From Nodularia sphaerocarpa UHCC 0038 (GTDB lineage: Bacteria > Cyanobacteriota > Cyanobacteriia > Cyanobacteriales > Nostocaceae), in assembly GCF_022376295.1 (NCBI RefSeq), contig NZ_CP060140.1:372001-436000 (forward strand): a stretch of 64,000 nucleotides of DNA. Direction: 5' to 3'. The notes beneath the pieces were generated by a model that saw nothing but the letters and a program-made list of their open reading frames with translations, was not told the DNA's origin and did no database searches. Within the stretch, counting starts at the first letter, position 1. Each line of letters begins with the position of its first letter. Below, in pieces: positions 9,232 through 18,883 of the stretch. The position numbers and the translations under genes are program-made.

Positions 9232-9594
9232 ATGAGCATTAACATTGTCACCCTTGTTGGTCGTGTCGGCGGCGATCCAGATATTAAATATTTCGAGTCT
9301 GGTTCGGTTAAGTGTAGATTAACATTAGCAGTTAAACGTAAATCCCGTAACAGCGATGAACCTGACTGGTTCACCTTAGAACTTTGGGACAAAACAGCAG
9401 AGGTAGCAGGTAATTATGTCCGTAAAGGCAGCTTAATTGGAGTCAAAGGTTCCTTAAAGTTTGACACATGGAGCGATCGCCAAACAGGAGCCAACCGTTC
9501 TACACCAGTAATTAGAGTAGACCAGTTAGACTTGTTAGGTTCCAAGCGAGATGCAGAAGGCGGTATGTCAGATATGCCTTCAGAACACTTTTAA
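9232..9594 (+). CDS. ssb: Single-stranded DNA-binding protein, short form without acidic tail
   Basis: A 120-residue OB-fold protein: VTLVGRVGGDPDIKYFESG, WFTLELWDKTAEVAGNYVRKG and LIGVKGSLKFDTW are the classic SSB strands. It binds ssDNA during replication and repair. Unlike the canonical protein it stops soon after the OB fold, ending in PSEHF, and lacks the glycine/proline-rich linker and the acidic C-terminal tip that recruits repair proteins. Such tail-less SSBs are known in heterocystous cyanobacteria alongside a full-length paralogue. The start is the ATG preceded by AAAGG. Confidence 0.93.
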   Translation: MSINIVTLVGRVGGDPDIKYFESGSVKCRLTLAVKRKSRNSDEPDWFTLELWDKTAEVAGNYVRKGSLIGVKGSLKFDTWSDRQTGANRSTPVIRVDQLDLLGSKRDAEGGMSDMPSEHF

Positions 9595-9617
9595 TTAAGC
9601 ATTAATCATTGCCAAGA

Positions 9618-9679
9618 ACTAATGACTAATGACTAATGACTAATGACTAATGACTAATGACTAATGACTAATAACTAAT
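9618..9679. repeat. Heptanucleotide tandem repeat (unit ACTAATG)
   Basis: About eight to nine head-to-tail copies of the 7-bp unit ACTAATG, the last degenerate. It reaches the stop codon of the convergent SIMPL gene and may supply it. This is the short tandemly repeated repetitive (STRR) class typical of heterocystous cyanobacteria. Confidence 0.9.
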
Positions 9680-10414
9680 TTGCAGTGTCACCGATGCTTC
9701 TACTTGCTGTTCACCACCAATTACAGGGGTGGAAGCATCTGCGTTAGCTAACTTAGCAACCTCAGCACGCTGCAACATAGGTGGAGGGGGCGCACTTGCA
9801 CCATTGACTTGAATACTTATCACTTCCTTAGCCTGGAAACCTAGGGTACTAAAAACAGCATTAGCTTGTTGTTGAGCATCTTGGGTGGCTTGTCTGAGTG
9901 CTTGTTGTTGAGCCGAGGCGATCGCCTGATCATTAGCAATAAAACCCACACCATTAATTTGCGTTGCACCGACTTTAACAGTTTCATCTAAAAGCGTACC
10001 CGCTTTATCGGTAGCAATGCGAAAACTCACAGTATTATTAGCAGTATATCCAGTAATTCTTTGCACATTATCGGTGTAACTATAAACTGGATTGAGACGG
10101 ATGCCAGTAGTTTGTAATTTTTCCACATTGCGGCTTTTGAGCAAAGCAACCACAGATGATGACCTGCGAGCCGCTTCTTGTTGTGCTGACTCCGCCGTTT
10201 TCCCCTGAATCTCCACAGATATACTGACTTGTGACAGAGTGGTAGGAATTGTTTCCACACCACGACCGCTAACTGTCAAAGTTCGCAACAATTTTTCTTT
10301 TTCTTGGGCTAACCCAGACGGGATAAAAGTTATACATACTAGCAAAGCTAATGGTAAGATTTGCCAACAGTTACCAGCGCGAAACCAAGAACCGGATAAA
10401 GCGGGTCTATACAT
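9668..10414 (-). CDS. SIMPL domain (DUF541) exported protein
   Basis: 248 residues with a signal peptide (hydrophobic PLALLVCITFIPSGLAQ, cleavage probably after LAQ at about residue 36), then one SIMPL/DUF541 domain: TLTVSGRGVETIPTTLSQ, alternating strands with NPVYSY, and GVGFIANDQAI followed by a long helix. Such proteins are periplasmic or outer-membrane associated; their role is unclear (oxidative-stress and signalling roles have been proposed in other bacteria). It is convergent with ssb, the two separated only by the STRR array. Confidence 0.85.
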   Translation of the reverse strand: MYRPALSGSWFRAGNCWQILPLALLVCITFIPSGLAQEKEKLLRTLTVSGRGVETIPTTLSQVSISVEIQGKTAESAQQEAARRSSSVVALLKSRNVEKLQTTGIRLNPVYSYTDNVQRITGYTANNTVSFRIATDKAGTLLDETVKVGATQINGVGFIANDQAIASAQQQALRQATQDAQQQANAVFSTLGFQAKEVISIQVNGASAPPPPMLQRAEVAKLANADASTPVIGGEQQVEASVTLQISY

Positions 10415-10612
10415 AAAATTTCCACTCCTCTAAAAGATTCTATATCTGCTCACAGCACTGCCTTGTACAGCAGCGATTAATCACCTCTGTTATTACTCAG
10501 CACCCAGCATTTTCTGATATGTTCTTAGTTTGACACTGCCATAGTCTGAACTAGAAACCGTTACATTTTTGGAAACTAAAAAAATTCAATTAAAACTTGT
10601 GGAGATACTTTG

Positions 10613-11026
10613 ATGGCATACTGGCTGCTGAAAACTGAACCAGAAAAATATTCCTACTTTAATTTAGAGCAGGATGGTAGTACAGTTTGGGATGGGGTCA
10701 ACAATGCTCTAGCGCTCAAACATTTACGGAATATGCTTCTTGGCGACTTGGCATTTATCTATCATACAGGCAAAGAACGACAGATTATAGGTATAGCAGA
10801 GGTGATCAGTCAACCTTATGCCGATCCAACATTAAATGATGCTAAACGGGTAGTTGTGGATATTAAGGCACTCAGAAGACTCTCTGTACCTCTTGCACTA
10901 GCGCAAATTAAGCAGAATGGAGAATTTACAGACTTTGACTTGGTGCGGCTTCCTAGACTCTCTGTTGTGCCAGTCTCCGAATTTGCCTGGCAACGCCTAA
11001 TTTCATTGACTGACAGCACAAAATAA
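10613..11026 (+). CDS. EVE domain-containing protein
   Basis: 137 residues making up a single EVE domain: YWLLKTEPEKYSYFNLEQ at the N-terminus, WDGVNNALALKHLRNM and the FIYHTGKERQIIGIAEV core. EVE domains belong to the PUA superfamily and bind modified bases in nucleic acids; the substrate is not predictable. The ATG at 10613 is preferred over the TTG one codon earlier because a GGAG box (10601-10604) is well placed. It stands alone upstream of the antiporter gene. Confidence 0.9.
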   Translation: MAYWLLKTEPEKYSYFNLEQDGSTVWDGVNNALALKHLRNMLLGDLAFIYHTGKERQIIGIAEVISQPYADPTLNDAKRVVVDIKALRRLSVPLALAQIKQNGEFTDFDLVRLPRLSVVPVSEFAWQRLISLTDSTK

Positions 11027-11122
11027 TTTACTAGATATCTTAAAATATATGTTGTTTTCCATAAAGGAGTAAAAATAAGAGCAGGATTTTCGCAGAACAC
11101 ATTAGGATTTTTGCAGAACATA

Positions 11123-12604
11123 ATGCAGTTTTTAGATGCAATAAACGTATATTTTCCCCTGCTGGCGAGTACAACAGAAACAGCAGACAGTTCAATGGTG
11201 GTAGGCGCAGTACTACTGAGTTTAGTAGTAATCTATCTGTCCAGTAAACTAGGCGGAGAGTTATCCAACCGAGTAGGTTTACCGCCTGTCTTAGGTGAAC
11301 TCTTAGGAGGTGTGGTTGTAGGCATCTCTGTTTTGCATCTGTTAGTTTTTCCAGAAGGCGGTACAGACAGTTCCAACTCCTTAATCATGACCTTCCTGCA
11401 AATGACTGCGGGTTTAACTCCTGAAGCTACCCCAGCAGTATTTGAGGCACAATCAGAGGTCATTTCCGTATTAGCAGAACTGGGTGTAATCATTCTGCTA
11501 TTTGAAATTGGTTTGGAGTCGAACTTAAAAGACCTGATATCAGTGGGGGCGCAAGCCGCCATAGTCGCAGTCGTGGGGGTAGTCGTACCTTTTACTGCTG
11601 GTACTGTGGGACTGATGGCCTTGTTTGGTGTGGGTGCTGTGCCAGCAATTTTTGCAGGGGCGGCTTTGACTGCCACTAGCATTGGTATTACTTCCAAGGT
11701 ACTTTCAGAATTAGGAAAACTCAATTCCAAAGAAGGGCAGATTATTCTGGGTGCTGCTGTTATGGATGATGTATTAGGAATCATCGTTCTGGCGGTAGTT
11801 GCCAGTCTAGCTAAAGATGGTGCAGTAGACGTGAGCAACGTGATCTATCTGATTATCAGTGCCACTGGTTTTCTTGTGGGTGCAGTTGTACTAGGTAATA
11901 TTTTTAATAATACCTTTGTGGCGATCGCTGACCAACTCAAAACACGCGGAGAACTGGTGATACCAGCATTGATCTTCGCCTTTGCTATGGCATACTTAGC
12001 CTACATCATCCATTTAGAAGCAATTCTGGGAGCTTTTGCGGCGGGTTTAGTCTTAGAGGAAACCGATAAACGCAAAGAATTGCAAAAGCAAGTTATACCT
12101 ATTGCCGATATACTAGTGCCAATTTTCTTTGTGACTGTTGGGGCAAAAACCGACTTGGGAGTTTTGAACCCAGCCATCCCCAGCAATCGAGAAGGTTTAA
12201 TTATGGCAATTTTCCTGATCGCCGTCGCCATTATCGGTAAAGTGATTACAGGTTTCAGTGTCTTTGGTCAACCCCAAATCAACCGTTTAGCAATTGGTGT
12301 GGGGATGATTCCTCGTGGTGAAGTCGGGTTAGTCTTTGCTGGTGTCGGTGCTGCTAGCGGTGTTCTTTCTAAATCACTGGGGGCGGCAATTATCATGATG
12401 GTGATCACTACGACCTTTTTAGCTCCCCCACTGTTACGCTTCGTATTTCCAGAATCAGACAACTTGGTAACAGACCCAGACAAACTGATTTTAGACGCAG
12501 CTACTGGGACACCGTTAATCGTCGAAAAACCTTCATCGATAGTATCTACCGTAAATGATGGTAAGAATCGGGAAGACAGCCCAGATTATGGGGATAATTC
12601 ATAA
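11123..12604 (+). CDS. Cation/proton antiporter, CPA2 (KefB/Na+-H+ exchanger) family
   Basis: 493-residue polytopic membrane protein with about 12-13 hydrophobic segments of the Na_H_Exchanger type: SSKLGGELSNRVGLPPVLGELLGG near the start, ELGVIILLFEIGLES, a FAGAALTATSIGIT segment, the VMDDVLGI motif bearing the ion-binding aspartate pair, and GMIPRGEVGLVFAG near the end. It should exchange Na+ or K+ for protons. There is no C-terminal TrkA-N domain, only a ~60-residue hydrophilic tail. ATG at 11123 is chosen over an in-frame TTG at 11111. Just upstream, AGGATTTT-(C/T)-GCAGAACA occurs twice in a row. Confidence 0.9.
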   Translation: MQFLDAINVYFPLLASTTETADSSMVVGAVLLSLVVIYLSSKLGGELSNRVGLPPVLGELLGGVVVGISVLHLLVFPEGGTDSSNSLIMTFLQMTAGLTPEATPAVFEAQSEVISVLAELGVIILLFEIGLESNLKDLISVGAQAAIVAVVGVVVPFTAGTVGLMALFGVGAVPAIFAGAALTATSIGITSKVLSELGKLNSKEGQIILGAAVMDDVLGIIVLAVVASLAKDGAVDVSNVIYLIISATGFLVGAVVLGNIFNNTFVAIADQLKTRGELVIPALIFAFAMAYLAYIIHLEAILGAFAAGLVLEETDKRKELQKQVIPIADILVPIFFVTVGAKTDLGVLNPAIPSNREGLIMAIFLIAVAIIGKVITGFSVFGQPQINRLAIGVGMIPRGEVGLVFAGVGAASGVLSKSLGAAIIMMVITTTFLAPPLLRFVFPESDNLVTDPDKLILDAATGTPLIVEKPSSIVSTVNDGKNREDSPDYGDNS

Positions 12605-13369
12605 AAATCTCACTAATTTGAGGGGCTAGGGACTGGGGACAAGTACCGCCGTGAAGTCAGGAGGGGCGTATTGCAATACGCCCGTACAAAAGTCAAAACA
12701 CTTGTAGTTTGGGATTTTGAACTTTTTGAAATGGTATGCCTATTTACGCCGTACTGTACTAGGAAGGAGGAAAGAGTGTTTCTCATATTCAATCCCCAAT
12801 CATCAATCCCCAATCCTCAATTCTCAATTCTCAATCCCCAATCCCCAGACTCAGGAAACATAATCGATAAATCTCCGTCGTTGGAGACTATCAATTTGAG
12901 TTTTTGTCTCACTACTATTAGCATTCAAAATGTTATATTTTGCCAGTCTTACTCTGATTCTAAATGTTAGTTTAGATACTTTAAAGCAATTAGCCATCTC
13001 TGACCGTAAGTTTGATCACATCAATTAAAAGTAGTTAGAGTTTTTCACTCAAAACATTGATTGCCAGCCATGAGACAACTCAGCCCCCACAAAAAGGCTA
13101 AGTCAAGTATCACTCACCAATATTGAGTGTGGTTAATTCTGGTTATCCTGTTGTTGCATCTGAAATACTTTGCACTCGTGAATATTATATCCTGATAGGA
13201 TGGCAAAGTTAGAGGGCATACTATAAATTCAAGCCATTGATTGTGTCTTTATACCAGCACAAAAGTCACAGAAGTATCAAAGAGAAAGATTAGGTTGTAA
13301 CAGTGTGACGATTAGCCAATATGTTGAAATATTGATGGCTCCCATGAACGCGAATCAGGAGAAAGGATT
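12605..13369. other. Long intergenic region before amiC with palindrome and STRR array
   Basis: 765 bases. The palindrome GGGCGTATTGCAATACGCCC lies at 12664-12683 (a dispersed cyanobacterial repeat). A heptamer array with unit AATCCCC/AATTCTC runs from about 12790 to 12847. The remaining ~500 bases are unique AT-rich sequence that should contain the amiC promoter. The frames at 12613 and 12671 are repeat-derived and not accepted. Confidence 0.6.
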
Positions 13370-15268
13370 GTGAAATTACACTGGTTACTACCCAGTACTG
13401 TAGGAACTATAGTCTTACTATCGTCGCCGGCTGTAGCAGCAAAACTGGAATCTTGGCGTTTTGATGCCAATCAAAATCGTCTGGAAATTAACACAAACGG
13501 CGCTGTTCAACCCCAAGCACAACTGATATTCAACCCTACACGTCTGGTCATTGATTTGCCGGGTACGACCTTTGGGAGGCCGCAGTCAACACAGCAAATA
13601 GGTGGTGCTATTAGTGCTGTCCGTGTGGGGCAGTTTGATCCACAAACAACGCGCCTAGTTGTTGAACTCAGTCCTGGCTATACCCTAGACCCGCAGCAGG
13701 TGCAATTTGAAAACCTCAGTGCCAATCGCTGGAGGGTACAATTACCAAGGGCTACAGCAGAGCAAGCAGCATCTTCGGCCACAAATATTTACAATGTGGT
13801 AACCGTTGACTCTGATGCTGATACCAAACCGGAATTCTCGAATCAAGTCGCCAGCGCCACACTAGGAAAAACTCAAATTCAGAACCTACAGGTAACAGGT
13901 GATGGGTTGTTTCTTCGGACTAGTGGCGGCAATCCTCAAGTTAAAATTAATCGGAGCGGCGATCGCAATACCATTTTTATGGATATTGCCGACGCGAGTT
14001 TGTCACCCAGTCTGACGCAGCGAAATAATGAAATTAACAGACATGGTGTCAACCGCGTCGAATTAACTCCCTTAAACAGCCAACCACCTGGTGTCCGCAT
14101 GACCTTGCGGGTAAACAAAGATAGCCCAGACTGGCAGGCAACCAATAGTAGCAATGGCGGTTTGGTGGTTTTACCCTCTCGTGTTGTCAGATTACCGGGA
14201 AATAATAATTCCAACAACTCGCAGAACAATCAGCCCGCACCTCCAGTCATTGCCAACATTCCAGTAGCCAATAATTCGCCAGCAACCATTCAGGCTATAG
14301 AATTGGCTAATAATGATACCCAGTTACTGATTAGATCAGATAAAATAGTCAATGCCACTAGTGGATGGGATAGATCCTCGGGTTTGTTCCGAATCACCAT
14401 TCCCAATGCTAAGTTAGCCGCCAACGTTAGAGGCCCAGATTTTACTGCCAATAGTCCCATCCTCCGGGTACGCTTACAACCTCAAAACAATACAGTGGTT
14501 GTCTTGGTGCAACCAGCAACAGGAGTGCAAATTGGGGAGCTAAACAAAGTCAGCAACCAGATTTTGGCTCTACAATTACGAGGCTCTCGTCAGGCTATGG
14601 TTTCACCGCCTGTTGCCTTACCACCGCCAGTTGCCTTACCACCCCTACCACCACCAACCCAAGGGCAACTACCAAGTCCCAATGCTCCTCCTGCACCCAG
14701 ACCCCAGCCAGCGCCCCGTCCAGCACCCAAAACCAAAGTTGTAGTGATGATTGACCCCGGACACGGTGGTAGAGACCCAGGCGCAATTGGTATTAGTGGA
14801 CTGCGCGAGTCGGGTGTAGTTTTAGCAATTAGCAAAAGGGTAGCCGCGATTTTAGAGCAAAATGGTGTACAAGCAGTATTAACGCGTGATTCTGACTATT
14901 TTGTCAGCCTCCAAGGACGAGTGGATTTAGCAGCCCGAGCTAAGGCTAATTTATTTGTCAGCATCCATGCTAATGCCATCAGTCTGAGTCGTCCAGAGGT
15001 CAATGGTTTGGAAACATATTATTACGGCAGTGGTCAGAGTCTAGCTCGCTCGATTCATAGCAGCGTTCTTCAAAATGTCACTATCCGAGATAGAAACGTG
15101 CGGCAAGCCAGATTTTACGTCCTCAGACAAAGCTCTATGCCCTCGGTTCTGGTAGAAGTGGGTTTTGTTACAGGAGCGCAGGATGCTGCTAGGCTTAGAA
15201 CCACAGCTTACCAAAATCAAATGGCCGATGCGATCGCTCGTGGTATCCTCCAGCATCTACGAAGATAA
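13370..15268 (+). CDS. amiC: N-acetylmuramoyl-L-alanine amidase with AMIN domain(s) (AmiC type)
   Basis: Zn-dependent amidase that cuts the stem peptide from peptidoglycan; in heterocystous cyanobacteria AmiC-type enzymes drill the septal nanopores needed for cell-cell communication. 632 residues: signal peptide (to about 24, AVAA-K), AMIN domain at about 25-125, a further AMIN-like beta domain at about 300-400, a proline-rich linker at about 405-455, and the Amidase_3 domain to the end with MIDPGHGGRDPG, GLRESGV, VSIHANA and LVEVGF carrying the zinc ligands and catalytic Glu. The GTG start follows AGGAGAAAGG. Anabaena PCC 7120 has two such genes in tandem (from memory); only one is present here. 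Confidence 0.93.
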   Translation: MKLHWLLPSTVGTIVLLSSPAVAAKLESWRFDANQNRLEINTNGAVQPQAQLIFNPTRLVIDLPGTTFGRPQSTQQIGGAISAVRVGQFDPQTTRLVVELSPGYTLDPQQVQFENLSANRWRVQLPRATAEQAASSATNIYNVVTVDSDADTKPEFSNQVASATLGKTQIQNLQVTGDGLFLRTSGGNPQVKINRSGDRNTIFMDIADASLSPSLTQRNNEINRHGVNRVELTPLNSQPPGVRMTLRVNKDSPDWQATNSSNGGLVVLPSRVVRLPGNNNSNNSQNNQPAPPVIANIPVANNSPATIQAIELANNDTQLLIRSDKIVNATSGWDRSSGLFRITIPNAKLAANVRGPDFTANSPILRVRLQPQNNTVVVLVQPATGVQIGELNKVSNQILALQLRGSRQAMVSPPVALPPPVALPPLPPPTQGQLPSPNAPPAPRPQPAPRPAPKTKVVVMIDPGHGGRDPGAIGISGLRESGVVLAISKRVAAILEQNGVQAVLTRDSDYFVSLQGRVDLAARAKANLFVSIHANAISLSRPEVNGLETYYYGSGQSLARSIHSSVLQNVTIRDRNVRQARFYVLRQSSMPSVLVEVGFVTGAQDAARLRTTAYQNQMADAIARGILQHLRR

Positions 15269-15447
15269 TTCACATCCTCCCCCCTTTAGAAAAAGGGGGA
15301 TTCTCAACTCCAACAGCACATACAGTCATAGCCAGTTTGACATCCCCTCAGATCAGATTTGATGCCCCAACTAGACAAATAATATTTTTAGCAATTTTCT
15401 GCTACATTTTGTATTTTATATCCTAAACCCGAAATCAATATCTACCT

Positions 15448-16311
15448 GTGTATTCATCCTCCATATTTGATCACAATCTTGACAATTTTCTGGCTCAAGA
15501 GCCTCAACGCGCCCCCATCGGCGTTTTTGACAGTGGTGTGGGTGGGCTGACAGTCCTGCGTCAACTTTATCGCCATCTACCCAATGAATCAATTATTTAC
15601 TTTGGAGATACAGCTCGTTTGCCTTATGGCATTCGTTCACAAGGAGAAATTCTACAGTATGTGCGCGAAATCCTCCACTGGATGCAGCAGCAACGTGTAA
15701 AAATGGTGATTATGGCTTGTAATACTAGTTCTGCCCTCGCACTAGAAATAGTGCGTAGGGAGTTTAGTATGCCTATTCTCGGAGTCATCCTACCAGGAGC
15801 TAAAGCAGCAGTACTGCAAGGAAAACGTATCGGTGTTATTGCTACCCCAGCCACAGCTAAAAGTAATGCCTATCGCCATGCTATTCTCGAAATTGACCCC
15901 AATGTTCAAGTCTGGCAAGTGAGTTGCCCTGAGTTCGTGCCACTCATTGAGCAAAATCGCATCCATGAGCCTTACACTACTGAAGTAGCACGCTCATATT
16001 TAGAGCCGTTAATACAGCAAGAAATTGATACCTTGGTTTACGGCTGTACCCATTATCCCCATCTTGCTCCAATACTGCGATCGCTTCTCCCCTCTCACGT
16101 CAAATTAGTTGACCCAGCTGTTCACGTTGTCGCAGCTTGTACTCAAGAGTTAGAACTACTTGGCTTAAGCAATACACACCCCCCACTACCTACTCGCTTC
16201 GCTGTCAGTGGTTGTCCACAACAGTTTGCCAAATCTGGTGTGCAGTGGCTAGGCCATACTCCCACAGTTGAGAATGTGAATTTCACTGACACCGCCATTT
16301 CCCAATTTTAA
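15448..16311 (+). CDS. murI: Glutamate racemase
   Basis: Cofactor-independent racemase that supplies D-glutamate for peptidoglycan. Both catalytic cysteines are visible in their motifs, MACNTSSA and YGCTHYP, together with the N-terminal IGVFDSGVGGLTVL and the YFGDTARLPYG loop. 287 residues, with about 20 extra N-terminal residues before the core. The only plausible start is GTG at 15448, with no strong ribosome binding site. It lies 180 bases after amiC on the same strand, so the two wall genes may be co-transcribed. Confidence 0.95.
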   Translation: MYSSSIFDHNLDNFLAQEPQRAPIGVFDSGVGGLTVLRQLYRHLPNESIIYFGDTARLPYGIRSQGEILQYVREILHWMQQQRVKMVIMACNTSSALALEIVRREFSMPILGVILPGAKAAVLQGKRIGVIATPATAKSNAYRHAILEIDPNVQVWQVSCPEFVPLIEQNRIHEPYTTEVARSYLEPLIQQEIDTLVYGCTHYPHLAPILRSLLPSHVKLVDPAVHVVAACTQELELLGLSNTHPPLPTRFAVSGCPQQFAKSGVQWLGHTPTVENVNFTDTAISQF

Positions 16312-16596
16312 GATTTTGACCGTACCAATTTTAGATTTTAGATTTTAGATTTTAGATTTTAGATAATGGAATTGTTTTTTGTAGTTTGATCAAGGCTGCT
16401 ATACCTGCTCATAAATCTAAAATACTCACACTGGCTGCGTAAGCTTCCCTAACGTCTATCAAAAATTATTCCCAAGCTCTATTCCAAGAGTGGGTAGACT
16501 CAATCTAAAATACTCGCGGCGCTGCCTACGCTACGAAAATCGCAAATCTAAAATCCAAAATTGTTTGACTTTTGACTTGTGCCAAGCAGTCCTAGC
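16312..16596. repeat. Dispersed composite repeat with STRR (unit ATTTTAG)
   Basis: It begins with GACCGTACCAATTTTAG, then about five copies of the 7-mer ATTTTAG (about 16326-16365), then a segment containing CAAGGCTGCTAT and CGCGGCGCTGC. A clearly related copy in the opposite orientation fills 26228-26440 upstream of gmk, so this is a mobile or at least dispersed family of about 200-250 bp. No coding potential. Confidence 0.7.
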
Positions 16597-16794
16597 CTAT
16601 TGACTATTAACTACCTCAGTCACATTATGAGTTATTGACACATTTGGCTCGTGTTTACCTGGGTTACTCCCAGGTAAATTGCTAGCACCAGAGTTTTTGC
16701 CGATTCTCTTTGCCAGCGCTAATAATAAGTAGACTGTAAACAAATATCCAGCAGCTAAAATAAAAGTCAACATAGGTATGTTCCCGTAAATCAT
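16597..16794 (-). CDS. Putative small single-span membrane protein (65 aa)
   Basis: One N-terminal hydrophobic helix (about residues 8-28, LTFILAAGYLFTVYLLLALA), then the basic AKRIGK and a polar 35-residue tail. The shape resembles small subunits of thylakoid complexes, but I do not recognise the sequence. ATG at 16794 or at 16773 could start it; neither has a good ribosome binding site. A perfect 10-bp hairpin (16654-16678, TTTACCTGGG stem) lies within the frame. Treat as tentative. Confidence 0.35.
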   Translation of the reverse strand: MIYGNIPMLTFILAAGYLFTVYLLLALAKRIGKNSGASNLPGSNPGKHEPNVSITHNVTEVVNSQ

Positions 16795-17825
16795 CGTTCT
16801 ACCAGCACCCTTCTTAATGGAATATGTAATTTTTTTAAATTAGTAGAAATTCAACCAACCAAGTTCATCCTTGATGGCTGTATTTTGCTATACTGAATTT
16901 AGCCGTAAATTTAGAACTATCTACGGTCAACTAAATAATTATTGAACTGAGTTTTTTGCAGACCACACACCACAGCACTTAAATTGCTAAACAGCAATGT
17001 TAACTGCATTCCTCAGCAGTCTACTTAGTCTGCATTATCTACGGGCATACCTCTATGACAAAAGCAGCCTTAGCGTTCAACAGACGCTAAAAACTTGCAG
17101 CGAATAACCCATAAGGATACTGCAAAGCTTCACTTTAGGAGGCTTAATTGCCGTGCAAAGAACAAAGAAATAATTTTCTTAATTCTTAATTTACAGCTAC
17201 GACTTATTTTAGACACCCAATATCCCAGAAGTAAAATTACCTAAAGGCAATTTACCTGGGAAAAATGAGTTCTGCAAAATTTTAAATTCCTATATTTTAG
17301 CGTAACACAATGATCCTCAGTTTTCAGCCCTGTTTGGGGTGAAATTTGAAAATTTTTAGATAGCTAAAAAGCAGCCTGGAAGAACTTAGCCATTCCTTGG
17401 TATTACTGAGTATCTGTTGTTCAACTTTTATTGATCTCAAAAATCGTATTATTTGTATTATGTGTACCCTGTGATGGGGGTAATAGAGTCTTTACACAAA
17501 AAACAAGAGGTAGTAGCACCTCAAAAATATCCAAAAAATATTAAGTAAGTCTGATTTTTTAATTTTGGAGGACCTAGGCAACAAAGATCAAAAAAAATAT
17601 TTGCCTGACGCACAAAATATTTTTATGCGGACTAAGCATAGCTGTAGACAGTGGCCATAAGGATTCTATCCAACTTGTAGTTCTCGCCAATCTCCAGAGT
17701 TTGTGCAGAACAGACCGGAAATAAGCGTTTATTCTCTGATCAAAACTTTGCGCTGGCACAGCGTTATCTTAAAATGAGTGTAGGATATGTAAACTTTCGT
17801 AACCTAAGCCAGAGTCCGCCCATCC
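16795..17825. other. 1-kb intergenic region upstream of sds, no gene recognised
   Basis: No coding frame of note on either strand. Several short hairpins occur, e.g. TAGCGT/ACGCTA near 17082-17100, CTTGCAG..CTGCAAAG near 17093-17128 and GAGGT/ACCTC near 17507-17522. The region around 17040-17200 is more GC-rich and hairpin-rich than its surroundings and could encode a non-coding RNA or a long leader, but no known RNA family is recognised. Confidence 0.4.
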
Positions 17826-18797
17826 ATGACCTCAGCCACCTCCCTGTTTACCCCTGTGGAAGCAGACCTGCGACTACTAGCAGATAACCTCAAGCAGCTA
17901 GTTGGAAACCGCCACCCCATCCTATTTATGGCAGCCGAACATCTATTCGGAGCTGGGGGAAAGCGTATCAGACCAGCAATTGTTCTGCTGATATCGCGGG
18001 CCACAATGTTAGAAGAAGACATAACGCTGCGTCACCGCCGCCTAGCAGAAATCACGGAAATGATTCACACAGCCAGCCTAGTCCACGACGATGTGGTAGA
18101 TGAATCACAAATGCGACGTGGTGTGCCTACTGTTCATAGTCTGTTCGGTAATCGCATTGCTGTCCTTGCAGGAGATTTTCTCTTCGCCCAATCGTCCTGG
18201 TATTTAGCCAACTTGGATAATTTGGAGGTGGTGAAACTACTCTCAGAAGTGATTATGGATCTGGCTACCGGCGAAATCCAGCAAGGAATAAATTGTTTTG
18301 ATAATGGCATCTCTATAGAGACTTACCTCAAAAAGAGCTATTACAAAACAGCCTCCTTAATTGCCAACAGTTCCAAAGCAGCTGCGTTACTCAGTGACGC
18401 TTCCCCAGAAACTGCCGAACATCTGTACGAATACGGCCGTCATCTAGGCCTGGCATTTCAGATTGTGGATGATATTTTAGATTTCACCAGTACAACTGAT
18501 ACTTTGGGTAAACCAGCCGGATCTGATCTCAAAAGTGGTAATCTCACCGCACCCGTTTTATTTGCTTTAGAGGAAAAACCAGACCTGGAAGCCCTGATTG
18601 AACGAAAGTTTGAGCAAGAAGGTGATTTAGAGCAAGCCCTAGAGCTGATTCAAGACAGTCAAGGTATCCAGCAAGCGCGGGAATTAGCGGCTCACCATGC
18701 CAAATTAGCAGTGGATCATCTTCAGGTGATCGCACCATCCGAATCACGGGAGGCACTAATCAATATAGCTGACTACGTACTTAGTCGGCTTTATTAA
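17826..18797 (+). CDS. sds: Solanesyl (long-chain polyprenyl) diphosphate synthase
   Basis: Trans-prenyltransferase that elongates isoprenoid diphosphates; in cyanobacteria this family makes the solanesyl side chain of plastoquinone. 323 residues with both aspartate-rich motifs: HDDVVDESQMRRG (first DDxxD-type) and VDDILDFTSTTDTLGKP (second), plus GGKRIRPAIVLL for the diphosphate site and the KTASLIANS helix. Length is standard. The chain length is inferred from close resemblance to cyanobacterial Sds rather than from a specific residue. A hairpin terminator follows. Confidence 0.9.
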   Translation: MTSATSLFTPVEADLRLLADNLKQLVGNRHPILFMAAEHLFGAGGKRIRPAIVLLISRATMLEEDITLRHRRLAEITEMIHTASLVHDDVVDESQMRRGVPTVHSLFGNRIAVLAGDFLFAQSSWYLANLDNLEVVKLLSEVIMDLATGEIQQGINCFDNGISIETYLKKSYYKTASLIANSSKAAALLSDASPETAEHLYEYGRHLGLAFQIVDDILDFTSTTDTLGKPAGSDLKSGNLTAPVLFALEEKPDLEALIERKFEQEGDLEQALELIQDSQGIQQARELAAHHAKLAVDHLQVIAPSESREALINIADYVLSRLY

Positions 18798-18834
18798 CAA
18801 ATTTGAGATTTTTAAATTAATTTTTTCAGTTTTT

Positions 18835-18874
18835 GCAGTGGTGATCTTAGATGTATCTAATGAATCACCACTGC
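18835..18874. terminator. Bidirectional terminator between sds and the convergent conserved gene
   Basis: A perfect 11-bp stem GCAGTGGTGAT (18835-18845) with ATCACCACTGC (18864-18874) and an 18-nt loop, flanked by AT-rich runs (T-rich on the left, AAATTTTA on the right). It lies exactly between two converging stop codons. Confidence 0.75.
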
Positions 18875-18883
18875 AAATTTTAT

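Noticed and set aside
14590..14835. Gly/Trp-rich minus-strand frames inside amiC
   Set aside because: Shadow of the proline-rich linker of amiC on the other strand.
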